NCBI GenBank assembly: GCA_950097015.1
Contig: CATNEN010000014.1
Span: 1,674,001 to 1,738,000 of the forward strand
Origin: Macrostomum hystrix
Lineage: Eukaryota; Platyhelminthes; Macrostomidae
Reading direction: 5' to 3'
Length of the DNA: 64,000 bases
Each line of letters begins with the position of its first letter. The first letter of the stretch is position 1. The position numbers and the translations under genes were made by a program. The notes under the pieces are model-generated. The model did no database searches, was not told where the DNA came from, and saw only the letters and a program-made list of their open reading frames with translations. Shown here piece by piece: positions 51,447 through 62,400 of the stretch.

Positions 51447-53709
51447 GTGGGACCCCAACAACCCAGAAGTTCACACATAAAGTGGGACAACTATAAAGCC
51501 AAGTTTTGTGCTATATATGGAACCAGTGACAATTTGTTTGAAATGTACCTGTAGTAGTTCATGTGGCACCAAAATTTTCGCCTTCAGTACTTCAGCAATA
51601 TCCTCTACTGGATAACACACTACTACCCCTGTGCAGAACTCTGTGAGCTATAAGTTCAAAAAGGGGTTAAAATTATTTCAAGTAGCCTAAGAAACCAAAC
51701 GATCACCCCTCTCCTAAGCATATTTCATATTCCAGATCATGGCAGGGTGTATGCCAAAAGCATGCTTCATGAACAATTAAAAAGGGAATAAATTTTTGTC
51801 TAAACACTTTCCTTATTGGAGCCAATAGGGGTTTTTGCGAACAACATCCGGTCGCTTGTGAAAAATTGCCTGCGTGGCTGCGCAGAAAGAAATTCCTGTC
51901 CACGCGGCCGCGCCTTGCGCCTTGTGTGTATAAAGTTGTTGTAAGTATATAGATGTATAACAAACAGTGCGTCCTTGTTCCGCACTGCCCAAGTGCAAAA
52001 AGACAACCTTAGCTGTTCTAATTATAGAAATACACTACGGAGATCAAAAAAGGTCATTTGGTATATGCATCTGTATTTTTAGAAATACACTAGGCCCTAT
52101 GGAGATCAAAAAAGGTCTTTTGACATTTTTTCGTGAAATCAATGACTACACTACATTGAGTCAGACTAAAGATATATAGCAATTGCAGATTTGTGCTCCT
52201 TTTCTTGAAACCAACTGCGCACCTGCGCACCTAGCAGGAGTGTCCGCAGCTTTTTTAAATTCGTTCCATTAGGGAACACTTTCAAGAAAGGTACGAGTAA
52301 CTAACACCTGTTAAGGAAAAGCCTTGGGTGTCTTACTTATTCATTATTGCCTAGGCCTATAGTATCTATGAGAAATCACTAGACTAAATGCAGAACAATG
52401 AAAAAATCTCAACACCTTCAATCTTAACTTTTAATATAAAAAGGATCACATTAAAATATTTGCCAGAGTTAGTGCATAGCCACAGGAATTCAATAAACCT
52501 CAAATATCAAAATACTAAAAGAAATCAACGAAGGAAAAGTTAGATTACATAAAACAAAAGTAAGATACACTTCTACTAACATTACACGACAAGACCTCCT
52601 ACCGCTCACAGTTATATAGTGTATAGGCCTAATCCTGGCAAATACAAGAGATAGGCCTAGCCTAGGCTAGACCTAAACCACAGCAATAGCTAAATTTTTA
52701 ATCAGCCTGATTGTCAGAATCAGTATTAGAGAATTATTTGGCTCTGGCGAAACGCCAGTTATGCCAATGAGAATGCGAATTAATTATTTTTGTAAGTTCA
52801 GCGAAACGGACTCATTAACACTTGATACGAAAGAAAAATTGGTCCAGTACCAGGAATATACTCAACGATTTAAAGAAATTCAAAACTGTTTTCCTATTTG
52901 AACAAAAGTTTTACATGTAGCTGGTTATTTGCCGCACAATTTTGCTAATATTATGCTTATTAGGAAACTAAATATATTTTAATCAATGCTGAAATTACCT
53001 AATTAACCAACTTCTAAATGTATATGTGCAGTAAGCTGCACCCGTGTTGACAGAGATAGGGTCTAAGAAACAGTAATCGAACATGTGCGACGGTCGCCTA
53101 ATAGGCAACTCCGAACATGTTCTTTGTTCCGAGAACATGTTCTTTTAAATTAATAAGGCTACTTAATGTATTTTAATGAATTAATAACATGAAGAAAAAA
53201 CTATGCCTTCCTTGGCATGAGGTCAACAAACAAGACAGAGTTAAACCCATACTATGTCTAGTATGGTTTAACACACACACATGGTTTAACATGAATATTA
53301 TGCGAACCATAGCTTTTAACTTTCCCGCGATCATATCTCCAGATCACGATGCGAATAGTATTAGTGCGTGCCATCAACTCTACTTTCTTGAATCGACACT
53401 GTTAAATGAACTGTGTTACTTAAATGGATCCTAAATGAATTCTTCCCAGCATGAAAATGTGCTTTCATTCTGGGGTCTTATCAGAAACCTTTGGTTGAAA
53501 ACAATTAATCGCTTAAAACTTCACCTAAAGCGATGGGAAAATGGCCTTAAAAATAATGAGATCTAGAATAGCTCAATTTCAATTTCAAAATTTCAATTTC
53601 AAATACACAATTTCAAAGTCAAGATTTTAAAATTTGAACTACAGTAAAGCATAGAAATTTTATGCTAAAATAAAAATGTCTTAAAGTAGACTTAACAGAG
53701 TGATGAAAA
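51447..53709. other. AT-rich non-genic stretch
   Basis: About 2.3 kb with no supported gene. It includes two related 45-bp segments (ATACACTACGGAGATCAAAA at 52029 and ATACACTAGGCCCTATGGAG at 52085, each followed by AAAGGTC), a small local duplication. TAGGCCTA words recur near 52350 and 52620-52670. Confidence 0.4.
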
Positions 53710-55390
53710 GTAAAGTGCACTCTGTGGCAGCCACTTGCAAGCTGTTCTGCCCGCCGACTTTTCACACCACGTCTGCCCAGCAGGCCCCCACCGAGCCGTC
53801 GCCGCCACACTCCGGGCTTCGGCTGGAGCGAGTGATCCTCCGCGCAGGCCTAGAGCTACTCTGCGACGTCTCCACCAGTCGGCCCCGCCCGCTGGTGCCG
53901 CCCGACTTCCGACGGCCGGTGTTCGACGCCATCCACGGCCTCGCGCACCCCTCCATCCGCAGCTCCCGCCGCCTCGTCGCCGACCGTTTTGTCTGGCCCG
54001 GCCTCAACCGGGACGTCGGCCTTTGGGCTCGCAGCTGCGTCGCCTGCCAGACGGCTAAAGTCCAGCGGCACGTGGTCAGCGAGCCGGACAGCATCCCGGT
54101 GCCTCGCGATCGTTTCGCACACGTGCACATCGACCTGGTCGGCCCGCTGCCGCCGTCGCAAGGTTTCACGCACCTGCTGACCGTGGTCGACCGCTTCACG
54201 CGCTGGCCGGAAGCAATCCCGCTTGCCGACACCTCCGCGGCCACCTGCGCCGGCGCCTTCATCACACACTGGGTCGCCCGTTTCGGCGTGCCTGGCGACC
54301 TCACCTCCGACCGCGGCACGCAATTCACCTCGGAGCTGTGGGCGAACGTCTCCCGCCTGCTGGGCATGCAGCTGCACCAGACGACGGCTTTTCATCCTCA
54401 GGCCAACGGGCTGGTCGAGCTTTTTTATCGACAGCTCAAGGCCTCCTTGATGGCGCGGTTGACAGGGCCATCCTGGACTACCGAGCTGCCCTGGGTGCTG
54501 CTGGGCATCCGCACAGCGCCCAAGGAGGATTTCGGCGTGTCTTTGGCCGAACTGGTGTTCGGCGTCCCGCTGGCGGTGCCTGGCGAGTGCCTGCAGGCCG
54601 GCCCAACCGCCGCGAGCCACGACGGTTTCCTGACCCGCCGGCGCCAGGCGTGCAGGCTTTCCAGCCGCCACCGACCTTCCAACACGGCCGCCGCGCCACC
54701 GCCTGGCCGACTGCCCTGGACGCCTGCACGCACGTTTTCGTCCGCCGCCACGGGCACCGGCCGGCACTGCAGCCGCCTTACCTCGGCCCCTTGAAGGTGC
54801 TGGAGCGCGGCGCCAAGGCGTTCCTCCTCGACCTCGTCACCCGGCAGGACCACGTGTCGGTGGACCGGCTCAAGCTGGCGACGCTCGACCCAACCAGCTT
54901 GGCTCCGACGCCGCAACTTCGCCCACGCGGCCGGCCGCCGCGGGACCCGACACGCCCGCCTAGCGTTCCCGGCACCAAAGCAGCGCCGGCCGCCACTCCA
55001 CCAGTCGCCCCTCCGCCGGTTTCTCTGCGTCGGCGCCAGCCGCAGCGCCGGTGCCGGCGGGTACCGAAGGCCACCGCTGGGGGGAGCCCTGTGGCGGTCA
55101 AGGGCAAGTGCACTCTGTGGCAGCCACTTGCAAGCCGTTCTGCCCGCCGACTTTTCACACCACGTCTGCACGCGGCCAACCCCGGGGGTTAGGGGTGGGC
55201 GCCACCCCTCCCCGTCGTGGTGTGTTTGGGCGGAGTGACCTTGACTTTTTTACCGCTTGTTTACGCGCTGGCCGTATAAGACTGTTTGCGTGCGCCTCCT
55301 TCTGGTTTATCCTTTTCCGCGTATCGCTTTGCTCTCCGCAAATATACACTTCGCACGCAGTAGCTAGCTGCCTGCTTCAGTGTCGTATAA
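53710..55390 (+). mobile_element. Truncated Ty3/Gypsy-type LTR retrotransposon
   Basis: An integrase gene fragment is bracketed by a direct repeat: about 60 bp starting TGCACTCTGTGGCAGCCACT at 53717 and again at 55109, with two differences. The right copy continues into a GC-rich LTR-like region (55109 to about 55390) with GCCGTATAAGAC and a later T/A-rich end. The left copy is cut after CACCACGTCTG and joined directly to integrase sequence, so gag, protease and reverse transcriptase were deleted. GC content is far higher than the flanks. Confidence 0.82.
53790..55100 (+). pseudogene. Gypsy integrase fragment with a frameshift
   Basis: The first frame contains the HHCC zinc-binding region (GLAHPSIRSS to SCVACQTAK) and the catalytic DDE triad: Asp codon at 54132 (HIDLVGPLP), Asp at 54309 (TSDRGTQF), Glu at 54417 (GLVELFY). 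The frame moves by one base between about 54600 and 54670, and the next frame carries the C-terminal module (QPPYLGPLKVLERG, DHVSVDRLKLA), then a Pro/Arg-rich tail. The core triad is intact but the shift, and the missing upstream genes, make it a dead copy. Confidence 0.85.
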
Positions 55391-55903
55391 TATTAATACA
55401 TTACTACCTTAGTGCACTTTTGCACTAGCTCATATCTATATATATAAGCCATCGGATTTAGAGAGGACAGAATTAATTTCAAGCCATGCATGCGGATGAG
55501 CAATGCGCCATTAGACCAAGATAATCTCAGAGCTGCCCAGACGGGATTATCAGCGGAGAGCGCACAAGAATTATGAGAACTGCTACGCCTGCACTGCTGA
55601 TCATACCGATAGGGCCAATGTTCTAACAGGCATAGCCCGGGTTTCACGAGACAACAAGTGCTCATACAACTGAGACTTTAGTATTATGAGAATCCAGGAT
55701 CGTAAATGAGAATCTGGGAACTAGAATGAGAATTCCTTTTTTTCTAAAGGAGTGATGATGGAGCGAGGGCGACAGCAGTTGGGTAGGCCAGACGATAAAT
55801 GTCAGTACTGCCTTCTCTTTATGTTTACAGTGAGCAGCAAGTGTAATAGTTAAAATGATTAATCGCTCATTAAGCCAACAGAAGCAACTGGCATAGTCGG
55901 AGC
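55391..55903. other. Intergenic
   Basis: AT-rich sequence between the Gypsy remnant and the MITEs. No gene or repeat was recognised. Confidence 0.35.
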
Positions 55904-56054
55904 TAGGGATGCTAAAATACCGGACTTGCCCAAAACCGGGATCCCGGTATTCAGTACCGGAATTTCGCCAATACTGAAATACCGAATAATACCGAAAAAA
56001 TGGCCCAAAACCGGTATTTTTCGAAACCGGGATCCCGGTATTAGCATCTCTAAT
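55904..56054. mobile_element. hAT-like MITE, first copy
   Basis: Starts TAGGGATGCTAAAATACCGG and ends CCGGTATTAGCATCTCTA; these are inverted versions of each other with few differences. The inside is rich in the palindromic words ACCGGGATCCCGGT and ACCGGTATTTTTCG, so the whole 150 bp can fold back. It has no coding capacity. The TIR wording resembles hAT-derived MITEs, but the superfamily call is tentative because no 8-bp target duplication was found. Confidence 0.65.
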
Positions 56055-56074
56055 TATGATAATTTTAGACCAAT

Positions 56075-56187
56075 ACCGGAGCAATACCGGAGCAATACCG
56101 GATAATACCGGTATTGGTAGTACCAAAAAATGGCCCAAAACCGGTATTTTTCGAAACCGGGATCCCGGTATTAGCATCTCTAGTCGG
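56075..56187. mobile_element. hAT-like MITE, second (partial) copy
   Basis: Repeats the right half of the preceding MITE almost exactly (AAAAAATGGCCCAAAACCGG through CCGGTATTAGCATCTCTA), 130 bp further on. The left part is a run of GAGCAATACCG units instead of the normal TIR. It probably arose by local duplication or nested insertion. Confidence 0.65.
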
Positions 56188-56401
56188 AGCCCATTGGGTA
56201 TCAGCTGGAGCCGCGTTGTCAAGTCACACCTACAGCCCGCCGAGAGAAGGATGGAGGGCAAGAGCTGCTCCCAATCAGTGCGGGCTTTCAGGCCGCGGGT
56301 TTTCCGTGATCACACACTTAAAGCAGGCCCAGACCGCACTGGAAGTCTTTGCTAAGTGAATCGGCGAGCTCTCAGCGTTCATCAACTCGGCGCAGGCCAA
56401 A

Positions 56402-58057
56402 ATGCCGGAGGCACAAGTCAGGTTGCGCGACAGCGGAGCAGCAGGCGGCAGGCGGCTGGTCAGGCAGTTCTGCGACAGCACATCGGCGCACGGCTTCCAC
56501 AAGATGGTGGAGAGCGAAGGCGGCGCATTGCACAGAGCAGCTTGGCTGCTGATCATCCTGACGGCTGGAACTGGCTTCACCGCTCACCTGGTTGCCCTGT
56601 TCAGTCGCTACTTTGAGGGGCCTGTGAACACAGAGACAAGCGTCTACGGGACCAAGTTCGTTTTCCCCGACGTGACAATCTGCGCCACGAGTCACTTCAG
56701 CCGATTGCGGTTCCACCGCAACCCACTGGTGCCAAGCCTGAACATCAGCACGCACGAGCTGCTGCACCACATCCGCACCTTCTGGGACCCGGGAGAGAAT
56801 GCCGACACCAACATCAGCATCAACGCCGACGTGATGAACTCAATGAAGTCCTATCTGCCGGAGCTGAACATCACCAAACAGCGCCAGGAAATGATTTTGC
56901 ACTGCGACTTCGCAGGCGACACGTGCTCCTACCAGAACTTCAGCACTCACGTGGACCCCAACTACTTCAGCTGCTACACCTTTGCGCCAACTGAAAGACA
57001 CCTAATTATCGGTGGCGAGCGCGACGGAGGCCTGAATGTTATCCTTCACGTCGGCGACATTGAAAATTTTGTCACCGGCGAGGAGTCGCTCAGCTACTCC
57101 GAGGGCTTCCGGGCTGTCATACACGAGCCGGGCACCCGGCCAGACTTGCTGGAAGGCTTTTATGTCCAGCGTGGCACCAGCACCTTCCTGCAGCTCGCCT
57201 ACACCAAGGAGGCTGTGCTAAAGAACTGCGCCCTCGATGAAGACTTGCAGCCCGTGAAGTTTGTGGACAGGTACAACAAGGTAAATAGTTATCGATACAC
57301 CATCCGAGACTGCCTGTTTAGCGCCTACCAGGCCTACCTGCGGACCAACTGCTCCTGCGTCTCTGAGGCTCTGCCGCTACCAGCTGAGTTCAGCGTCAAC
57401 CTGAGCGTGCCCTTCTGCCACAGCATCAGCCGGGACAGCCTGCTGGAGAGCATTGACCAGCCGACAGCGTCTGACGCCGAAGCTGCAGTCGAGCGGAGCC
57501 GAGCGGCCGAACGCCGCCGCTCCTGCCACGACGATGCGGTGCGGGAGATTCACAAGAAAACCTCCGGCCTGGCGCCGGACGCTTGCCCGCTGCGCTGCGG
57601 CAACGTCCGCTACGAGATGCGCTTGGCGCAGAATCGCTGGCCCAGCGCTTGTAACGAGACGCGGCAGGCGCTGGCTGAAGCGCTCGACCGCACCGTGGCG
57701 CTGGCCGCTGAGCTCGGCGACGACCTGATCACTCTGGAGGACATCCAGCGGCAGATGCGAGATCATCAGGCGGCTAGCAGCAATGCCGACCAGTCAGTCT
57801 TCAGGGAGTCCTTTGCCAAGCTGACCATCTACAGCCACTCCACAATGGGCAGCGTGATGCGGGAGAGCTGGGCCTACCCGGACAGGAATCTGGCTTCGGA
57901 CATTGGGGGCATACTCGGCCTGTGGCTGGGCGTGTCCATTATCAGCACATTCGAATTTCTGGAGCTCTTCGCGCGGCTGTTGTATTGGAGAGTTTCCATG
58001 GCAACGAACACCGCGCATGGAGGTGGGGGAGGCGTGGAAACACAGCTCGTCCGCTGA
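56402..58057 (+). CDS. DEG/ENaC-family sodium channel, single exon
   Basis: Amiloride-sensitive-type cation channel subunit at the plasma membrane (homo- or heterotrimer). 551 residues, intact. Family marks in order: the His-Gly gating motif (His30-Gly31 in STSAHGFHKM); TM1 about 46-66 (AAWLLIILTAGTGFTAHLVA); FPDVTIC just after it; a large Cys-rich extracellular domain with CDFAGDTCSYQNF, CYTFAP, CLFSAYQAYLRTNCSC and several N-glycosylation sequons; SYDSDF-like palm replaced by YSEGFRAVIHEPG; then TM2 about 500-525 with DIGGILGLWLGVSIISTFEF, containing the G-x-S selectivity region and the conserved Glu. The short C-terminus is Gly-rich. Subfamily (peptide-gated, acid-sensing or degenerin) cannot be told. 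It has no introns or arrays, unlike most neighbouring genes, which fits a retrocopy or an intron-poor local lineage. Confidence 0.93.
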   Translation: MPEAQVRLRDSGAAGGRRLVRQFCDSTSAHGFHKMVESEGGALHRAAWLLIILTAGTGFTAHLVALFSRYFEGPVNTETSVYGTKFVFPDVTICATSHFSRLRFHRNPLVPSLNISTHELLHHIRTFWDPGENADTNISINADVMNSMKSYLPELNITKQRQEMILHCDFAGDTCSYQNFSTHVDPNYFSCYTFAPTERHLIIGGERDGGLNVILHVGDIENFVTGEESLSYSEGFRAVIHEPGTRPDLLEGFYVQRGTSTFLQLAYTKEAVLKNCALDEDLQPVKFVDRYNKVNSYRYTIRDCLFSAYQAYLRTNCSCVSEALPLPAEFSVNLSVPFCHSISRDSLLESIDQPTASDAEAAVERSRAAERRRSCHDDAVREIHKKTSGLAPDACPLRCGNVRYEMRLAQNRWPSACNETRQALAEALDRTVALAAELGDDLITLEDIQRQMRDHQAASSNADQSVFRESFAKLTIYSHSTMGSVMRESWAYPDRNLASDIGGILGLWLGVSIISTFEFLELFARLLYWRVSMATNTAHGGGGGVETQLVR

Positions 58058-58087
58058 TTGGCCGTCCATGACGTCATTGAGTGTAAA

Positions 58088-58165
58088 AGCCTGACGATGA
58101 CCTGCTTGAGTATGCCTGCAAAAATAACCACGTGTGTCTGTGCTCAAGGGTCAGCGAAATGATGC
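58088..58165. mobile_element. SINE tail fragment
   Basis: CCTGACGATGA and GTGTCTGTGCTCAAGGGTCA followed by GCGAAATG match the tail of the tRNA-Leu-like SINE at 28560-28650. The tRNA-like head is absent. It lies in the 3' UTR of the channel gene. Confidence 0.5.
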
Positions 58166-58236
58166 TTCTAACCAGCTTCTGCCTATTATATACAGGTACA
58201 ATTGGTAGTAGTACGAGTAGTTAAGCTTTACGCCAA

Positions 58237-58242
58237 AATAAA
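58237..58242 (+). terminator. Possible polyadenylation signal of the DEG/ENaC gene
   Basis: AATAAA 180 nt after the stop codon, within an A-rich stretch. It is the first canonical signal downstream. Confidence 0.55.
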
Positions 58243-58370
58243 TCTAAAAATAGATTTAGACCGATTTACAATTAAATGTTGAGGTTAGTGCTCATGCTCA
58301 GCTTATGGCCAAGCTGCTTCAGCGATAGACTTACACTGGTAGGCAGAGCTCTCGTGTATTTGCGGAATAG

Positions 58371-58492
58371 GCGTGCAATATGCGCTCTGATACCATGTCA
58401 ATAACTCATTGGTGAACAGCAGAGCGGACATGCGTGCAACATGCGCTCTGATACCATGTCAATAACTCATTGGTGAACAGCAGAGCGGACAT
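58371..58492. repeat. 61-bp tandem duplication
   Basis: Two adjacent copies of a 61-bp unit (starting GCGTGCAA, including CGCTCTGATACCATGTCAAT and ending GAGCGGACAT) that differ at one base. This is a very young duplication. Confidence 0.93.
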
Positions 58493-58499
58493 GCAGGCC

Positions 58500-59480
58500 C
58501 TCGCCAAAGAGCAGCCATTATATAGATACCTTTATTAATCTCAGTAGTTAAAAAAGGAAAGTATCCGATACTACTAACTAGTTATTAAATATTCATTTTT
58601 AGTAAGAATATTGATGAGTCGGGAACGGGGCAGCGAACTAACAGAGCCGGTTAGAAAACTGTTTAAAACTCATCCTGCAATCGATTGTGAGTGGCAAAAT
58701 TAATAACTGGGTGAACAATATTCACACATACAAACAATAAATAATGAATAATTAGTTCTAGTCTAGAGCCATTCCCATTCACCAGGTGTACAGTACAGTC
58801 TTTACAGTCTCTGCCGGTTGAAGAGAAAACAAAATAAGCAGCAATGAAACAAATAATTGAGAGCCAGGTGCAATTTGGGGGCCGGCGAGTGAAACAAGGC
58901 CAGGCACAGTGACGGAATGGGAGGCATGAGAAGCAGAGAATGTGCGAATTGTTCAGGCCCACTCTGGATAAAAAGCCTGCAATGAAGCCAGGCTGGGAGC
59001 AAAATACAGAATTAAAGAGCAGCTAAAAAACTGACGCAATCACCACAGAAGCAGGTAGCGGGTAGCCAAAGCAGACAGACGCAAAATAAGAAAGTCCGAT
59101 TTCGTCCAACTCTGGATTAAGAGGCCGGGGTTTCAGATTTGCTTTTACATCCGCAGGTCCATAGCGAGGAAACTGAAACAACTCACGAAAGCAATCCGAG
59201 GAAAGCTAACAAAAGTACACAGAAGCGGGTGCTAGGATTCAACAGAGGCCCTCCGGCTAACGCTACAGACGAGATCTACAACAAAATAGGAAATTCAGTG
59301 CGCACATGGACATCACAGAAGCTGGTGCTGCTACTTACAGTAGTAGAGTTAGTGCGTTGAAAATCTTAAAAACGAGGAAACAGTTGGCTAACCGAATGCC
59401 AGAGCTACGGCGGCAGATTTCTAAAGAAAAAAACATTAAATTAGAGAATGGCGAGGCCCACAAGCTGTCCGGCCAGTTTC
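58500..59480. other. Intergenic
   Basis: About 1 kb between the channel gene and the TMEM87 stop codon. Small open frames have no motif. No repeat array is present. Confidence 0.35.
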
Positions 59481-62400
59481 TTACAGCAGCTTGGACATCT
59501 CGTACTTGGTAGTCAGCACCTCCTCGTCGCTGTCGTGCAGCAGGGAGGGCAGGGTGCTCTCCACCAGCGACTGCGGGATGTTCTCCTCCACCCAGCGCAG
59601 GTTGTCCTCTCCCTTGCTGGACTGGCGCGAGCGCTGCTGATGCTGGGCGGAGGCCGCCTGGCCGCGAGCTTTCACACCTTCGGCCAGGTTGTCCATTATC
59701 ACCTGGGTTATTAGTAATAGTTATTATCTATTATCAACAAGACCATACTTAATATTAGTATCCAGTATCCAGAATCACCTGGACTATTACTAATATTAGA
59801 ATCCAGTATCACCTGGACAATTACTAATATTAGTATCCAGTATCACCTGGCCTTTTATCTTAATTGATGACACAAATCGTTTCCCATGGCTGCGATTCGA
59901 ACTTGCGACCTCCCAAATTGAGTGCTGAGTAGTAATAGTAGTAAAGTAATGGAAGAAGCATGCCTTAAATGTATTAAAATTATTGACTGCTCTGACAAAT
60001 CAGAAAACGCTGACAAATTTTAACACAGATTTGATCGCCTTTACCTTTGGGGGCCAGAAGGCCTCTACATTAAAAATTATTTCCTGACAACAATAATACA
60101 GAGCATGCATTAGCGCAAGCTGATAGGATGTGATATCCCAGATTCCGAGAAACGAACTCTCAGATTATACAGGCCCTCCACTTAGATCACAATGGCCTAC
60201 CACTCGCAGTTCCCAATAAACTCCCACTCTCTAATATCCCAATAACCGCCCACTCTCATATCCCAATGACCTCACTCTCTCTCATATCCAAATAACTTAA
60301 CTTAACACTCTCTCAGATCCCAATGACATCCCACTCTCATATCCCAATGACCTCACTCTCTCTCAAATCCCAATAACCTCCCACTCTCTCAGATCCCAAT
60401 AACTTCCCACTCTCTCAGATCCCAATAACTTCCCACTCTCTCAGATCCCAATAACTTCCCACTCTCTCAGATCCCAATAACCTCCCACTCTCTCAGATCC
60501 CAATAACTTCCCACTCTCTCAGATCCCAATAACTTCCCACTCTCTCAGATCCCAATAACTTCCCACTCTCTCAGATCCCAATGACATCGCACTCTCAGAT
60601 CCTAATGACCTCACTCTCTCTCATATCCCAATGACCTCACTCACTCTCATATCCCAATGACCTCACTCTCTCTCAAGTCCCAATAACCTCCCACTCTCTC
60701 AGATCCCAATGACCTCCCACTCAGATGCCAAGCATCTCCCGTCCTTAGAAATCCCATTAGATTCCTTATCCTCACCTCCTCATCCTCCTCGTCGCTGTCG
60801 TCGCCAGCGTCCAGCAGCGGCGTGAATGCGTAGCGCTGGTTGTTCTGCGACGGGCGCCAGAGCACGATGATGACGAACAGGATGACGGAGAACAGCAGGT
60901 GCCAGAAGGCGTCGTCGATCCAGAGCTCGCGCCAGGCGGCCACACAGACAGCGAACTTGTGCCGGCCGACAGTCCAAGCCATGAACACTACGGAGCAGAG
61001 TACGCAGAACACCAGCGTGTTGGTGAAGTGCCGGTAGAGCGACAGTTTGACCAGGTTGCGACGAACCCGCAGGTTCCGAATGGTCTGCACCAGCGAGCTG
61101 AAGATCCACCAGCAGATGATGGCGTCCGTCACGGCCAGCGGAATGGTGGCGTAGAAGGCGTTGCGCGACTGGTGAAAGCGCGGCCGCATGGAACGAAGCG
61201 AACTCTCAACGGCCGAGAACACGAAGTACACCAGGCCGATGGCAATGACCTTGTGCTGCAGCTGGCCGAGGCGCGGCTTCACAATGCCATAGCCGAGGCA
61301 CACAATCAGAACCAGCATTCGAGCCACCGAGCGCTTCACGCAAGAGACCAGCTCGGCTAGCATGACGGCACCCCTGACACTCACCTGCCGGTTGGGGATG
61401 ATGGTTGAGATCGATTCAAGATTCCAGCTGTGATCAACATGAGATTCCAGCTGAGATCAACATGAGATTCCAGTTGAGATCAACATGGAATTTCAGTTGA
61501 GATCAACATGAGATTCCAGTTGAGATCACCATGAGATTCCAGCTGAGATCAACATGAGATTCCAGCTGAGATCAACATGAGATTCCAGCTGAGATCAAAA
61601 TGAGATCTGTTAAAATGAACATGATATTATAATTGAGATTCACACAAAAACTCAGCTGAGACCGATGAGATTTCAGGTGAGAACTATAAGATCTCAAAAA
61701 ACAGATCTAAGGCAATGCACAGCAGCCAGACTATCACCCACCCCGCTGCTGTTGATGCTCTGGTACTCAGCGTAGAACAGCGCCTTCTCCAGCATGCCCA
61801 GGAAGATGACGCCAGAGATGCAGAACTGAATGCGCAGCATCTCCCGCCAGTACTTGGCGCACAGGCCAAGCCACAGCAGGCCGAACAGCAGGTACAGCAG
61901 GCACATGGAGCCAAAGAAAGGCAGCAGGGGCCAGTCGATGGCGGACAGGTAGCCGAAGCGGTTCACAATCTCGATGCGAGCCCGAACGTGAAAATTGGCG
62001 GGCAGGCTGACCAGCTGGCAGTCCTGCGGGTCGCCGCCGCAGCAGGCGGAGGCGCGCAGCACCAGCAGGTAAATGCCATCCTCCCAGGTGCGGGTCACCA
62101 GGCCTGCCTTGCGAGAAGCCGCGGGAGCCAACGTTGTGGAGGCTGCGGGCGTCGGAAAGAGGGATGATGGGCCTATTGATCATCACCCCTGGTCTATTGA
62201 CCTTCGCCGCTAGTCTATTGATCTTCACTGCTAGTCTATTGACCTTCGCCGCTAGTCTATTGATCTTCACTGCTAGTCTATTGACCTTCGCCGCTAGTCT
62301 ATTGATCTTCACTGCTAGTATATTGATCTTCACTGCTAGTATATTGATCTTCACTACTAGTGTATTGATCTTCACTGCTAGTCTATTGATCTTCACTGCT

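Noticed and set aside
54338-55192. 284-codon plus-strand frame as a separate gene
   Set aside because: Its second half continues the Gypsy integrase after a frameshift; its first half is an overlapping shadow frame.
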